Positions 36,717 to 46,056 of a stretch of DNA of 64,000 bases are shown here, one piece after another (the stretch's first letter is position 1; each line of letters starts with the position of its first letter). The notes below the pieces were generated by a model. It was not told the DNA's origin. It saw only the letters and a program-made list of their open reading frames with translations, and made no database searches. Both the position numbers and the translations under genes were made by a program. The stretch is from the NCBI RefSeq assembly GCF_000716605.1, contig NZ_JNXE01000016.1:62001-126000 (forward strand). Direction: 5' to 3'. The DNA is from Streptomyces sp. NRRL F-525. GTDB lineage: Bacteria > Actinomycetota > Actinomycetes > Streptomycetales > Streptomycetaceae.

Positions 36717-37571
36717 TCAAACCCGGGGCGCCTTCTGGCACTTGGGGCAGAAGTAGCTCGACCGGTTCATCCACGCCTGCCGCCTCATCGGCGTACCGCA
36801 GCGCCGGCACGGCAGACCCTCGCGGCCGTACGCGTCGAGCGAGCGGTCGAAGTAGCCCGACTCCCCGTTCACGTTGACGTACAGGCTGTCGAAGCTGGTG
36901 CCGCCCACGTCGAGGGCCGCGTTCATCACATCCCGTGCGTGGCCCAGGAGTTCGGCGGTGCGCGGGCGGGTGAAGGTCGCGGTCGGGCGTTCGTAGTGGA
37001 CGCGGGCCCGCCAAAGGGCCTCGTCCGCATAGATGTTGCCGACTCCGCTGATCAACGACTGGTCGAGCAGGGCCCGTTTGATCGTCGTCCGCTTGCGGCG
37101 CAGCGACTGGTGGAACAACTCGTCGTCGAACAACGGGTCCAGGGGGTCACGCGCGATGTGCGCGATGACGTCCGGCAGCCCGTCCGGGGTGGTGTCGTGC
37201 AACGACAGCCCGCCGAAGGTGCGTTGGTCGACGAAGCGGAGTTCGGTACCGAGAGCGTCGGCGAAGCGGACCCGGATGCGCAGGTGCTTCTCGTCGGGGA
37301 ACTCGTGCTGCTGGACCAGGAGTTGACCACTCATCCCGAGGTGCGCGAGCACCGCCTGGTGGGTGTCCTCCAGCGGCAGCCACAGATACTTGCCGCGCCT
37401 GCTCGGCGTACCGATCCGGTGCCCCTTGAGCCGGTGCGCGAAGTCGTCGGCGCCGGCGACATGACGTCGTACCGCACGCGGATGCAGTACCTCGGCGTCG
37501 GCGACGGTGCGCTGGGCGACCCACCGCTCCAGACCGCGCCGGACGACCTCGACCTCGGGCAACTCGGGCAT
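36717..37571 (-). CDS. mutM: Formamidopyrimidine-DNA glycosylase (MutM/Fpg)
   Basis: 284 residues. Removes 8-oxoguanine and other oxidised purines. The catalytic Pro1-Glu2 start [15 protein letters not shown] is intact, the H2TH region contains [17 protein letters not shown], and the C-terminal zinc finger is [10 protein letters not shown]...YFCPKCQ. Follows rnc on the same strand with a terminator-like hairpin in between. Confidence 0.97.
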   Translation of the reverse strand: MPELPEVEVVRRGLERWVAQRTVADAEVLHPRAVRRHVAGADDFAHRLKGHRIGTPSRRGKYLWLPLEDTHQAVLAHLGMSGQLLVQQHEFPDEKHLRIRVRFADALGTELRFVDQRTFGGLSLHDTTPDGLPDVIAHIARDPLDPLFDDELFHQSLRRKRTTIKRALLDQSLISGVGNIYADEALWRARVHYERPTATFTRPRTAELLGHARDVMNAALDVGGTSFDSLYVNVNGESGYFDRSLDAYGREGLPCRRCGTPMRRQAWMNRSSYFCPKCQKAPRV

Positions 37572-37600
37572 GGCATCCCCTGTGACGACGAGTGAATGAG

Positions 37601-37636
37601 CCGAGCGCCCGCCCCGGTGCGGGGACGGGCGCTCGG
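37601..37636 (-). terminator. Terminator hairpin between rnc and mutM
   Basis: Perfect 11-bp arms (CCGAGCGCCCG/CGGGCGCTCGG) with further pairing inside (CCCC/GGGG) lie 15 bp past the rnc stop. Confidence 0.7.
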
Positions 37637-37650
37637 GTCGCGCTGTTCGG

Positions 37651-38496
37651 TCAGGCGGACGCCGACGACGTGTCGGTGTTCTCCTCGGCAGGCTGCTCAG
37701 CGGCCTCGGCGGCGGTCTCGACGGCCTGTTGTTCGGCCGCCTCCTTCGCCTTCTCGGCTCGCTCGTCCGCGTCGGCCCGGATGGACCGCCAGGCGGACTC
37801 GGCGGCCTGCTGCTCCGCCTCCTTCTTGCTGCGGCCGGTGCCGGTGCCGTACGAGACGCCTCCGACGCGGGCGGCAGCAGTGAAGGTCTTCTCGTGATCG
37901 GGGCCGGTCTCCGTGACCAGGTACTCGGGAACACCGAGCCCCTCGGTCGCGGTGAGCTCCTGGAGACTGGTCTTCCAGTCCAGGCCGGCACCGAGGTTCG
38001 AGGACTTCTCGATGAGCGGGTCGAACAGGCGGTGCACCAGTTCGGAGGCCGCGTCGAGGCCCTGGTCGAGATAGACCGCGCCGATCACCGCTTCCAGGGT
38101 GTCGGCGAGGATGGACGCCTTGTCCCGGCCCCCCGTGCCCTCTTCACCCCGGCCGAGCCGGATGAAGGAGCCGAGTTCCAGACCGCGACCGACCTCCGCC
38201 AGCGCACGAGAATTGACCACCGCGGCCCGCAGCTTGGCCAGTTGGCCTTCGGGCAGGTCGGGGTGGGTGGTGTACAGCGTGTCCGTGACGACGAGGCCGA
38301 GCACGGAGTCCCCGAGGAACTCCAGCCGCTCGTTCGTCGGCAGACCGCCGTTCTCGTACGCGTACGAACGGTGGGTCAGCGCACGCACCAGAAGGGCGGA
38401 CTCGAGGTGATACCCGAGCCGCCCTTCCAACAGCGTGTGGGACGAGGCTGTGTCCGCGTGTTTCTTGGCGACTGAGTCGGCCTTGACGTCAGACAT
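37651..38496 (-). CDS. rnc: Ribonuclease III
   Basis: 281 residues. Cuts double-stranded RNA; in S. coelicolor the gene (absB) also affects antibiotic production. The RNase III signature [18 protein letters not shown] and the acidic second site ([17 protein letters not shown]) are intact, followed by a double-stranded RNA-binding domain ([34 protein letters not shown]) and an Ala/Glu-rich tail of about 40 residues. ATG 38496. Lies 19 bp after rpmF, in the DUF177-rpmF-rnc unit. Confidence 0.97.
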   Translation of the reverse strand: MSDVKADSVAKKHADTASSHTLLEGRLGYHLESALLVRALTHRSYAYENGGLPTNERLEFLGDSVLGLVVTDTLYTTHPDLPEGQLAKLRAAVVNSRALAEVGRGLELGSFIRLGRGEEGTGGRDKASILADTLEAVIGAVYLDQGLDAASELVHRLFDPLIEKSSNLGAGLDWKTSLQELTATEGLGVPEYLVTETGPDHEKTFTAAARVGGVSYGTGTGRSKKEAEQQAAESAWRSIRADADERAEKAKEAAEQQAVETAAEAAEQPAEENTDTSSASA

Positions 38497-38515
38497 GGTG
38501 CCTCTCACCAGCCGC

Positions 38516-38689
38516 TCAGACCTCGAGGACCTGGCGCTTGTTGTACGTGCCGCAAGAAGGGCACGCGATGTGCTGCTGCTTGGGCTCGTGGCAGCGCTCG
38601 CACGCAACCAGAGGGGTGACCGCAGCCTTCCACTGCGACCGGCGGTGGCGCGTGTTGCTGCGCGACATCTTCCGCTTCGGAACAGCCAC
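38516..38689 (-). CDS. rpmF: 50S ribosomal protein L32 (zinc-binding form)
   Basis: 57 residues, start [20 protein letters not shown] from GTG 38689. Two CxxC pairs (CERC and CPSC) make this the zinc-containing form. It follows the DUF177 gene by 2 bp, the standard bacterial yceD-rpmF pair. Confidence 0.97.
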   Translation of the reverse strand: MAVPKRKMSRSNTRHRRSQWKAAVTPLVACERCHEPKQQHIACPSCGTYNKRQVLEV

Positions 38690-38691
38690 GG

Positions 38692-39345
38692 CTACTTCTC
38701 CTGCTTCTCGTTGGCGCGCGCCGGTCGGGGCGCTTCGCCACTGATCTCGTCCTTCTCGCCGTCTTCGAGTGAACCGGCGAGTCCCTGCAGTGCCGCCCAA
38801 CGGATGTCGACGGCGTCATGGTGGTGGTCCGGGTCGTCCGTGAGCCGTACCCCGCACTCGGAGCACAGGCCCAGACAGTCGTCCTGGCACACCGGCTGCA
38901 TCGGCAGTGCGAGCACCACCGCATCGCGCAGCACGGATTCGAGGTCGAACAAGCCGTCCTCGATGAAGAGCCTGTCCTCGTCTTCCTCGGCGTCGTCGAC
39001 CGGTTCCGCTTTCACACGGCCACGGTCGTCGGCGTCAGGGTACGAGAACATCTCCTGGAAGTCCGCTTCGAGCGACAGCTCAAGCGGCTCCAGACACCTT
39101 ACGCACTCCCCCTTGGCCGTTGCACGGGCGGTGCCTGTGACAAGCACCCCTTCCATGACCGACTCAAGGCGGAGGTCGAGCTCCACCGGGGCGCCTTCCG
39201 GCACTCCGATGACTCCCTGGATCCCGAGATCCTTGGGAGCGTCGATCGAACGGTTCAGGCGCTGCAGCGCACCAGGACGCCGACCCAGCTCGTGAGTGTC
39301 GAACACGAGAGGGTTGCGGTGGTCGAGGCGGGCGTTCAGAGCCAT
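38692..39345 (-). CDS. DUF177 (YceD-like) protein
   Basis: 217 residues. The conserved DUF177 parts are [20 protein letters not shown] and the cysteine group [15 protein letters not shown] near the C-terminus. In E. coli and plants this family is tied to 23S rRNA accumulation. I take ATG 39345 ([15 protein letters not shown]); an ATG at 39372 has a better placed ribosome site but the nine extra codons have AT-rich third positions. Cotranscribed with rpmF and rnc. Confidence 0.92.
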   Translation of the reverse strand: MALNARLDHRNPLVFDTHELGRRPGALQRLNRSIDAPKDLGIQGVIGVPEGAPVELDLRLESVMEGVLVTGTARATAKGECVRCLEPLELSLEADFQEMFSYPDADDRGRVKAEPVDDAEEDEDRLFIEDGLFDLESVLRDAVVLALPMQPVCQDDCLGLCSECGVRLTDDPDHHHDAVDIRWAALQGLAGSLEDGEKDEISGEAPRPARANEKQEK

Positions 39346-39500
39346 CCCTGTCTTTCGGTCTGCTGAGCTCATGGGACGCTGCCCTTCGGTGCTTCCGGGC
39401 AGCGGTGATCGCGGACGTACACGCGACCGAAGAGCCAGGATACTGGACCTTTCGCTCACGGCCCAATCCGGTGTGCGCTCTCGGCCACCGGCCCGGATCG

Positions 39501-40583
39501 CTACAGGCCGCGCCCCTGCTCGTAGGCCCGCAGCTGCTCGGCGCTGATCATGCCGGTGTCGAAGAGGCTGGTCTCGTCGAGCGCGTAGCCCTGCTGACCC
39601 TGGTTCTGCTGCGGGTCGAGCTGGGCCTGCTGCAGCTGGTTCGGGTCGTACACGGGCTGCTGGCCGGTGTCGTAGCCCTGGTAGGCGTAGGGGTCGGCCT
39701 GCTGGTACCCGTAGGGGTCCTGCTGCTGGGGCTGGGCGTAACCCTGCTGCTGGTAGCCGTACGGGTCCTGCTGCTGGGCGGTCTGCTGGTAGTCGTAGGC
39801 CGCCTGCGGGGCGTAGTCCTGCTGCTCGGGCTGGAGCGGGGTGGCCGAGACCGGGGTGTCCGTGACGGTCGCGAGGTCGGCGAGGTAGTCGGCGTCGCTG
39901 GTGTGCTGGACCTGGTTGCCGTCGTCGTCGAGGGAGAGGGCGCCGAGATCGTCGCTGGCGATCCGCCCGTGCAGCTTCTGCCGGCCCTTCCCTACGGCCT
40001 CCAGGGTCTTGGCGAGCACCGCCTCGAAGGCGCCGAGCTTGACGTCCACGTACGCGTCGGCGTCGCGGCGCAGGGTCTCCGGGTCGTGGCTGCGCTCGGG
40101 GGCGTCCTCGTCCTCGTAGCCCTGGTCGTCGATGCCGGGGCCGGTACCGAGCAGCTTCTCGCGGCCTCGCCCCACCGACCCGAGGGTCTTGGTGAGGACG
40201 ACCTCGAAGTTGGCGAGCTTGGAGTCGACGTAGTCGTCGGCCTCCGCGCGGACCTCCTCGGCCTCCTGGCGGGCCTCGGCGAGGATGCGGTCCGCCTCGT
40301 TCTGCGAGCGGCGGGCGACCTCGGTGTCGGAGATCAGCGAGCCGCGCTCGGCGTGCGCGGTCTGGATGATCCGCTCGGCCTCCTGGCGGGCCTGCTCGAC
40401 CATCTCGTGCCGGCCGCCGATCAGCTCCTGCGCCTCCGCCAGCGAGTCCGGCAGGGCCGCGCGCACCTCTTCGAGCAGCGTGAGCAGCTCGGCGCGGTTG
40501 ACCACGCACGAGGCCGACATGGGCATGGACCGGGCGCTGGAGACCGAGGCGACGATCTCGTCGAGCTTCTTCTGCACGTCCAC
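39501..40583 (-). CDS. SepIVA/DivIVA-like coiled-coil protein with Gln/Tyr-rich repeats
   Basis: 360 residues. The first 190 residues are a long coiled coil of DivIVA/F0F1-b-subunit type (SLAEAQELIGGRHEMVEQAR, EADRILAEARQEAEEVRAEA). The C-terminal 110 residues contain degenerate repeats of the type QQDPYGYQQ. In mycobacteria the protein at the same place (between coaD and the DUF177/rnc genes) is SepIVA, an essential cell-envelope and septum organiser, so a role in polar growth or septation is likely. Starts MDVQKKLDEIVASVSSARSM. Confidence 0.85.
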   Translation of the reverse strand: MDVQKKLDEIVASVSSARSMPMSASCVVNRAELLTLLEEVRAALPDSLAEAQELIGGRHEMVEQARQEAERIIQTAHAERGSLISDTEVARRSQNEADRILAEARQEAEEVRAEADDYVDSKLANFEVVLTKTLGSVGRGREKLLGTGPGIDDQGYEDEDAPERSHDPETLRRDADAYVDVKLGAFEAVLAKTLEAVGKGRQKLHGRIASDDLGALSLDDDGNQVQHTSDADYLADLATVTDTPVSATPLQPEQQDYAPQAAYDYQQTAQQQDPYGYQQQGYAQPQQQDPYGYQQADPYAYQGYDTGQQPVYDPNQLQQAQLDPQQNQGQQGYALDETSLFDTGMISAEQLRAYEQGRGL

Positions 40584-40682
40584 CGTGTGCTCGCCACTCT
40601 CTACCGACGTGTTGGAGACGGACGGGTCGACTGTACGACCACTCCCGCCCCGCCCGACACCGGGTGACGCACTGTCAGTGCC

Positions 40683-41192
40683 TCAGCCCTGGCCGAGCCG
40701 CTCGTGGAGCGCTTCCAGGACGATCGGCGGCACCAGGTGGGAGATGTCGCCGCCCCACTGCGCGACCTCCTTGACCAGCGAGGACGACAGGAAGCTGTAG
40801 GTGGGGCTGGTCGGGATGAACAGGGTTTCGACGCCCGACAGTCCGTTGTTCATCTGGGCCATCTGGAGTTCGTAGTCGAAGTCGCTGACCGCGCGCAGGC
40901 CCTTGACGATGGCCGGGATGTCGCGCTGCTTGCAGAAGTCGACGAGCAGGCCGTGGTACGCCTCGACCTGGACGTTGCCGAACTCGGCGGTGACCTCGCC
41001 GATCAGCCCGATCCGCTCGTCGACGGTGAACATGCCCTTCTTCGACTGGTTGATCATCACGACGACGTGCACGACGTCGTACAGCCGGGAGGCACGGGCG
41101 ATGATGTCGAGGTGTCCATTGGTGATGGGGTCGAACGACCCCGGACATACGGCGCGGCGCAACTGAGTTCCCTCGCTCTCCGGTCCGGTCAT
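40683..41192 (-). CDS. coaD: Phosphopantetheine adenylyltransferase
   Basis: 169 residues. Makes dephospho-CoA from phosphopantetheine and ATP. The nucleotidyltransferase motif GSFDPITNGHLDII is near the start and IPTSPTYSFLSSSLVKEVA near the end. ATG 41192 overlaps the rsmD stop in an ATGA. The pair rsmD-coaD is conserved in bacteria. Confidence 0.97.
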   Translation of the reverse strand: MTGPESEGTQLRRAVCPGSFDPITNGHLDIIARASRLYDVVHVVVMINQSKKGMFTVDERIGLIGEVTAEFGNVQVEAYHGLLVDFCKQRDIPAIVKGLRAVSDFDYELQMAQMNNGLSGVETLFIPTSPTYSFLSSSLVKEVAQWGGDISHLVPPIVLEALHERLGQG

Positions 41193-41776
41193 CGTGCGTC
41201 TTCGCACGTAGAGGCGGCGCGACCGTACCAAAAGGTCCCCTCGCCGTAGCGACGGGCCCGGATCGCGTCGAATCCGTCCGGCCACCCGAATTCGCCGCCT
41301 CTGGTGCTGCGCTCCACGGTGACGAGCGCGTCCGGCGCGAGCCAGCCCCCGGACCGGAGTGTGAGGAGAATCTCCCGAAGATCGTGATCTGGGACAACGT
41401 ACGGCGGGTCGAGGAAGACGATGTCGTACGGGTCCGCCGACGCCAGCGTCTGGACGATCTGCTCCGCTTTGCCCGCCCTGACCTCGGCGCCGGGGAGGCC
41501 GACGTTCTTGACGTTCTCCCTGATGACGCGGGCGGCCTTCGGGTCGGCCTCGACGAGGAGGGTGTGGCTCGCGCCGCGGGACAGTGCCTCCAGGCCTACG
41601 GCGCCTGAGCCCGCGTACAGGTCCAAAACGCGTTCGCCGTTCAGGGGGGCGCCGAGGAGGGACTGCCAGGTGGAGAAGAGGCCCTCGCGTGCGCGGTCGG
41701 AGGTGGGGCGGGTGCCGGTGCCTGGCGGGACGGCTAGTCGACGTCCGCCGGCTTCGCCGGCGATCACGCGGGTCAT
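41189..41776 (-). CDS. rsmD: 16S rRNA (guanine966-N2)-methyltransferase RsmD
   Basis: 195 residues. Methylates G966 of 16S rRNA. SAM motif VLDLYAGSGAVGLEALSRGA and the catalytic VFLDPPYVV (DPPY for N-methylation) are both clear. ATG 41776 gives MTRVIAGEAGGRRLAVPPG. Lies downstream of recG, with a copy of the dispersed repeat in the gap. Confidence 0.96.
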   Translation of the reverse strand: MTRVIAGEAGGRRLAVPPGTGTRPTSDRAREGLFSTWQSLLGAPLNGERVLDLYAGSGAVGLEALSRGASHTLLVEADPKAARVIRENVKNVGLPGAEVRAGKAEQIVQTLASADPYDIVFLDPPYVVPDHDLREILLTLRSGGWLAPDALVTVERSTRGGEFGWPDGFDAIRARRYGEGTFWYGRAASTCEDAR

Positions 41777-41811
41777 GTTGGGTCCTTGCTTGTGGGCGTC
41801 TTCAGGTTTCA

Positions 41812-41851
41812 TTGTGGCTGGTCGCGCAGTTCCCCGCGCCCCTGGGTGGGG
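41812..41851 (-). repeat. Dispersed repeat copy 3, between recG and rsmD
   Basis: On the minus strand it reads AGGGGCGCGGGGAACTGCGC then GACCAGCCACAA. It lies across the end of recG and the gap before rsmD. Same element as copies 1, 2 and 4. Confidence 0.8.
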
Positions 41852-41856
41852 CAGCC

Positions 41857-44070
41857 TCAGCCCTTCTCCAAGTACTGCTCTCTTTCCTCGTCCAAGAGGG
41901 CGTCCAGGGCAGTCCTCAAGCCTGGAAGCCCCGTGAGTTCCGGATCGGCTGCCACCACACTCGTCGCCTCCTCCCTCGCCTCCGCGATGACCTCCTCGTC
42001 CTCGATGACCGACAGCACGCGCAGGGACGTACGGGCACCGGACTGCGCCTGCCCCAACACATCGCCCTCGCGGCGCTGTTCGAGGTCGATGCGGGAGAGT
42101 TCGAAGCCGTCGAGAGTGGAGGCAACGGCGTTGAGGCGTTGGCGGGCGGGGCTGGCCTCGGGCATTTCGGAGACCAGGAGGCAGAGGCCGGCTGCCGAGC
42201 CACGACCGACCCGGCCGCGGAGTTGGTGGAGCTGGGAGACGCCGAAGCGGTCGGCGTCCATGATCACCATGGCCGTGGCGTTGGGCACGTTGACGCCGAC
42301 CTCGATGACCGTCGTGGCGACCAGGACGTCGGTGTCCCCGGCGGCGAAACGGCGCATCACCGCGTCCTTGTCATCGGGGTGCATACGACCGTGCAGCACC
42401 TCGATCTTCAGCCCTTGGAGGGGACCCTTGGCGAGCTGGGCCGCGATGTCGAGGACGGCGAGCGGTGGGCGCTTCTCCGCCTCGTCCTCGGGGGACTTCT
42501 TCTTTGCTTTGCCGGCCTTCTTGGGGTCGTCGTCCTCGTCGCCGATGCGGGGGCAGACGACGTACGCCTGATGGCCGTTGGATACCTCCTCGCGGACGCG
42601 CTCCCAGGCGCGGGCCAGGAAGTGGGGTTTGTCGGCTGCGGGGACGACGTGGCTGGCGATGGGTGAGCGGCCGGCCGGAAGTTGGTCGAGGACGGAGGTC
42701 TCCAGGTCGCCGAAGACCGTCATGGCGACCGTGCGCGGGATGGGGGTGGCGGTCATGACGAGGAGATGCGGAGGCTGCTTGCCCTTGCCGCGCAGGGCGT
42801 CGCGCTGCTCGACGCCGAAGCGGTGCTGTTCGTCGACCACCACCAGGCCCAGGTCGTGGAACTGGACCTTGTCCTCGATCAACGCGTGCGTACCGATCAC
42901 GATCCCGGCCTCACCGGTGACGAGGTCGAGGAGGGCCTGACGCCGGCCGGCGGTCCCCATGGAGCCCGTGAGCAACGTGACCTTCGTCGCCCGCTCGGCC
43001 CCGCCCAGCATCCCTCCCTCGGCCAGCTCCCCCATCATCTCGGTGATGGATCGGTGGTGCTGCTGGGCGAGCACTTCGGTGGGGGCGAGCATGGCTGCCT
43101 GGCCGCCTGCGTCGACCACGGCGAGCATGGCTCGGAGGGCCACCATTGTTTTTCCGCTACCAACTTCCCCTTGGAGCAACCGGTGCATCGGATGCTCCGT
43201 AGCCAGATCGTCGAAGATCTCCTTGGAGACCTTCACCTGCCCGTCCGTGAGGGTGAACGGAAGCCGGTCGTCGAAGGCGGAGAGGAGGCCTTCCGGGGAC
43301 GGTTTGCGGGCCACCGCCGGGAGTTGGGCGTCCGCGTGGCGGCGGCGGGCGAGGGCTACCTGGAGGACGAAGGCCTCGTCCCACTTGAGGCGGTCGCGGG
43401 CCGCGGCGATGTCCGCCTTGGTGTGGGGGCGGTGGATCTTGAGGAGGGCTTCCGGGAGGGAGACCAGGCCGCGGCCCTCGCGGAGGGAGTCCGGGAGGGG
43501 GTCCACGGCTTCCTGGGCGCTGGGGAGTGCCGTCTGGAGGGCCTTGCCGATCTTCCAGGACTCCAGTTTGGCGGTGGCGGGGTAGATGGGGATCAGCGTG
43601 CCCGCCCAGGTCTCCACCGCTTCCTCGGCGTCGCCCTTGAGCAACTCGTATGCCGGATGGGCGAGTTGAAGACGGCGGTTGAAGACGGAGACCTTGCCGG
43701 CGAACATCGCGCGGGTGCCCGGCAGGAGTTCCTTGTGGGGTTTGTGAACTCCCGAGCCGAAGAAGACGAGTTGGAGTCGGCCGCTGCCGTCCGTGATCGT
43801 GACTTCGAGGCGCTGGCCCTTGCCCCGGGGGGCCTTGCTGGACGCGAAGGAGTGCAGACGGGCGTCGGCGACCTGGGCGACCACGGTGACGTGCTCGTCC
43901 ATCGGCAGCTCGGCGAGGTGCGTGAGCTGGCCCCGCTCCTCGTATCTGCGCGGGTAGTGGTGCAGGAGATCGCCTACTGTGTGCAGGCCGAGATGCTCGG
44001 CCATCACCTTCGCGGTGGCGGGGCCGAGCACCTTTTTCAGTGGTTCTTCCAGTGCGGGCACGAGATCCAT
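41857..44070 (-). CDS. recG: ATP-dependent DNA helicase RecG
   Basis: 737 residues. Reverses stalled replication forks and branch-migrates recombination junctions. An N-terminal OB-like wedge domain (VTVVAQVADARLHSF) precedes the helicase core with Walker A GEVGSGKTMVALRAML, DEQHRFGVEQRDAL (Walker B box), TATPIPRTVAMT and the motif VI region QLRGRVGRGSAAG. An insertion rich in Lys/Glu/Asp (DEDDDPKKAGKAKKKSPEDE) lies between motifs III and IV. ATG 44070 begins MDLVPALEEPL, as usual. The end overlaps a dispersed repeat. Confidence 0.97.
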   Translation of the reverse strand: MDLVPALEEPLKKVLGPATAKVMAEHLGLHTVGDLLHHYPRRYEERGQLTHLAELPMDEHVTVVAQVADARLHSFASSKAPRGKGQRLEVTITDGSGRLQLVFFGSGVHKPHKELLPGTRAMFAGKVSVFNRRLQLAHPAYELLKGDAEEAVETWAGTLIPIYPATAKLESWKIGKALQTALPSAQEAVDPLPDSLREGRGLVSLPEALLKIHRPHTKADIAAARDRLKWDEAFVLQVALARRRHADAQLPAVARKPSPEGLLSAFDDRLPFTLTDGQVKVSKEIFDDLATEHPMHRLLQGEVGSGKTMVALRAMLAVVDAGGQAAMLAPTEVLAQQHHRSITEMMGELAEGGMLGGAERATKVTLLTGSMGTAGRRQALLDLVTGEAGIVIGTHALIEDKVQFHDLGLVVVDEQHRFGVEQRDALRGKGKQPPHLLVMTATPIPRTVAMTVFGDLETSVLDQLPAGRSPIASHVVPAADKPHFLARAWERVREEVSNGHQAYVVCPRIGDEDDDPKKAGKAKKKSPEDEAEKRPPLAVLDIAAQLAKGPLQGLKIEVLHGRMHPDDKDAVMRRFAAGDTDVLVATTVIEVGVNVPNATAMVIMDADRFGVSQLHQLRGRVGRGSAAGLCLLVSEMPEASPARQRLNAVASTLDGFELSRIDLEQRREGDVLGQAQSGARTSLRVLSVIEDEEVIAEAREEATSVVAADPELTGLPGLRTALDALLDEEREQYLEKG

Positions 44071-44238
44071 TGCACACCACGCCACTGACAATGCCGTATA
44101 CGTCTTGCGAAACCCCTGGTCAGGCGGGTCGTTCGAGGCCTAGGATGGCGCGCTCCGGCCATCCCCCGCGGTCACCGCCTCACAGGGACCGCCCGACCCT
44201 CGCGCCGTTCGCACTTCCCCCACCTCGGCGCTGCGACG

Positions 44239-46056
44239 ATGGACTCCCAGACCTCACAGTCATCCCAGTCACCTCACACGTTCCAGGTCGACCTGCGCGG
44301 TCTGGTGGACCTGCTCTCCCATCACCTCTACTCGAGCCCCAAGGTCTATCTGCGCGAACTGCTGCAGAACGCCGTGGACGCGATCACCGCCCGCCGGGCC
44401 GAGCAGCCCGACTCCCCTGCCCTGGTGCGGCTGTTCGCCGACGGGGGCACCCTGCGCGTCGAGGACTCCGGCGTCGGCCTCACCGAGGCGGACGTGCACA
44501 ACCTCCTTGCCACCATCGGCCGTAGCTCCAAGCGCGCCGACGGGCTCCAGGAGGCCCGTTCCGACTTCCTCGGGCAGTTCGGCATCGGGCTGCTCGCCTG
44601 TTTCGTGGTCGCCGAGCGGATCCGGGTCGTCAGCCGCAGCGCCCGTACGCCGGACGCGCCGCCCGTGGAGTGGACGGCGACCGACGACGGTTCGTACACC
44701 GTGCGGACCCTGCCCGACGCCGAACGCCCCGAACCGGGCACCACCGTGCACCTGGTGGCCCGCGCGGGCGCCGCCGAGTGGCTCACCAAGGAGAAGGTCC
44801 TCGCGCTGGCGCGGGACTTCGGGGCGCTGCTGCCGTACGACGTGCGCGTGGACGGCGAGGCGGTCACCGATCTGCCCGCTCCCTGGGACCGGCCGTACCC
44901 GAGTCCCAGCACCCGGAGGGTGGCGCTGGCGCGGCACTGTCACGAGCTGTTCGGGTTCACGCCGTTGGACTCGATCGACCTCTCCGTGCCGCTCGCGGGG
45001 ATTCGCGGGGTGGCCTACGTCCTTCCCGGTGCCGTGAGTCCGGCGCAGCGGGCGAGTCACCGGGTGCATCTGAAGGGCATGTTGCTCACCGAGCGGGCCG
45101 AACAGCTGCTGCCCGACTGGGCGTTCTTCGTGCGCTGTGTGCTGGACACGGACAGTCTGCGGCCCACGGCATCGCGCGAGTCGCTGTACGAGGACGAGAC
45201 GCTGGCCGCCGTACGGGAGGCGCTCGGGGAGCGGATCCGGGGCTGGCTGACCGGGCTCGCGGCGGGTGATCCGGAGCGGCTCGCCGCGTTCCTGTCGGTG
45301 CACCACCTGGGGGTCAAGTCCCTGGCGCGGCACGACAAGGAGATGCTGCGCACGATGCTGCCGTGGCTCCCGTTCGAGACGACCGACGGACGGGTGTCCC
45401 TGGAGGAGTTCGCGCAGCGGCACCCGGTGGTGCACTTCACGCGGACCGTCGAGGAGTACCGGCAGGTCGCCCCCATCGCGTCCGCGCAGGGCATCGGCGT
45501 GATCAACGGCGGTTACACCTACGACGGCGAGCTGGTCGAGGCGCTGCCGTCGGTGCGCCCGGGGACGGTGGTCGCCGAGCTGGACTCGGACACCGTGACC
45601 GCGCACCTGGACTCGGTCGACCCGGCCGAGGAACTGGCCCTGGCGGACTTCCTGGCCGCCGCGCGGGCCAAGCTGGACCCCCTGGGCTGCGATGTGGTCC
45701 TCCGGGCGTTCCATCCGCTGTCGGTGCCCGCGCTGCACCTGGACGACCGCTCGGCCCGGCACGAGCAGGCCCGCGCGGAGGCCGAGGAACAGGCCGACGA
45801 CCTGTGGGCGGGCATCCTGGGCTCGCTGCGGGGCAGTGCTCCACGCGCGCGTCTCGTGCTCAACCACCTCAACCCGCTGATCCGGCGGATCAGTTCGCTG
45901 AGGGACCGGGACCTGATCGGGACGGCCACGGAGTCGCTCTACGGGCAGGCACTCCTGATGGCGCAGCGACCACTGCGCCCCGCCGATTCGGCTCTGCTGA
46001 ACCGGGCGTTCATCGGCCTCCTGGAGTGGGCCACACACGGGGAGGGCGACCACTGA
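44239..46056 (+). CDS. Hsp90-family (HtpG-like) chaperone
   Basis: 605 residues. The GHKL ATPase domain shows the Asn box LRELLQNAVDAITARR, the DxGxG box RVEDSGVGLTEADVHNLL, TIGRSSK and GQFGIGLLACFVVAE. The middle domain keeps RPTASRESLYEDETLAAVREAL with the Arg that touches the ATP. The C-terminal third is less like E. coli HtpG, and there is no MEEVD-like tail. ATG 44239. The next gene starts inside its stop codon (TGATG), so the pair is tightly coupled. Client proteins are unknown. Confidence 0.85.
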   Translation: MDSQTSQSSQSPHTFQVDLRGLVDLLSHHLYSSPKVYLRELLQNAVDAITARRAEQPDSPALVRLFADGGTLRVEDSGVGLTEADVHNLLATIGRSSKRADGLQEARSDFLGQFGIGLLACFVVAERIRVVSRSARTPDAPPVEWTATDDGSYTVRTLPDAERPEPGTTVHLVARAGAAEWLTKEKVLALARDFGALLPYDVRVDGEAVTDLPAPWDRPYPSPSTRRVALARHCHELFGFTPLDSIDLSVPLAGIRGVAYVLPGAVSPAQRASHRVHLKGMLLTERAEQLLPDWAFFVRCVLDTDSLRPTASRESLYEDETLAAVREALGERIRGWLTGLAAGDPERLAAFLSVHHLGVKSLARHDKEMLRTMLPWLPFETTDGRVSLEEFAQRHPVVHFTRTVEEYRQVAPIASAQGIGVINGGYTYDGELVEALPSVRPGTVVAELDSDTVTAHLDSVDPAEELALADFLAAARAKLDPLGCDVVLRAFHPLSVPALHLDDRSARHEQARAEAEEQADDLWAGILGSLRGSAPRARLVLNHLNPLIRRISSLRDRDLIGTATESLYGQALLMAQRPLRPADSALLNRAFIGLLEWATHGEGDH

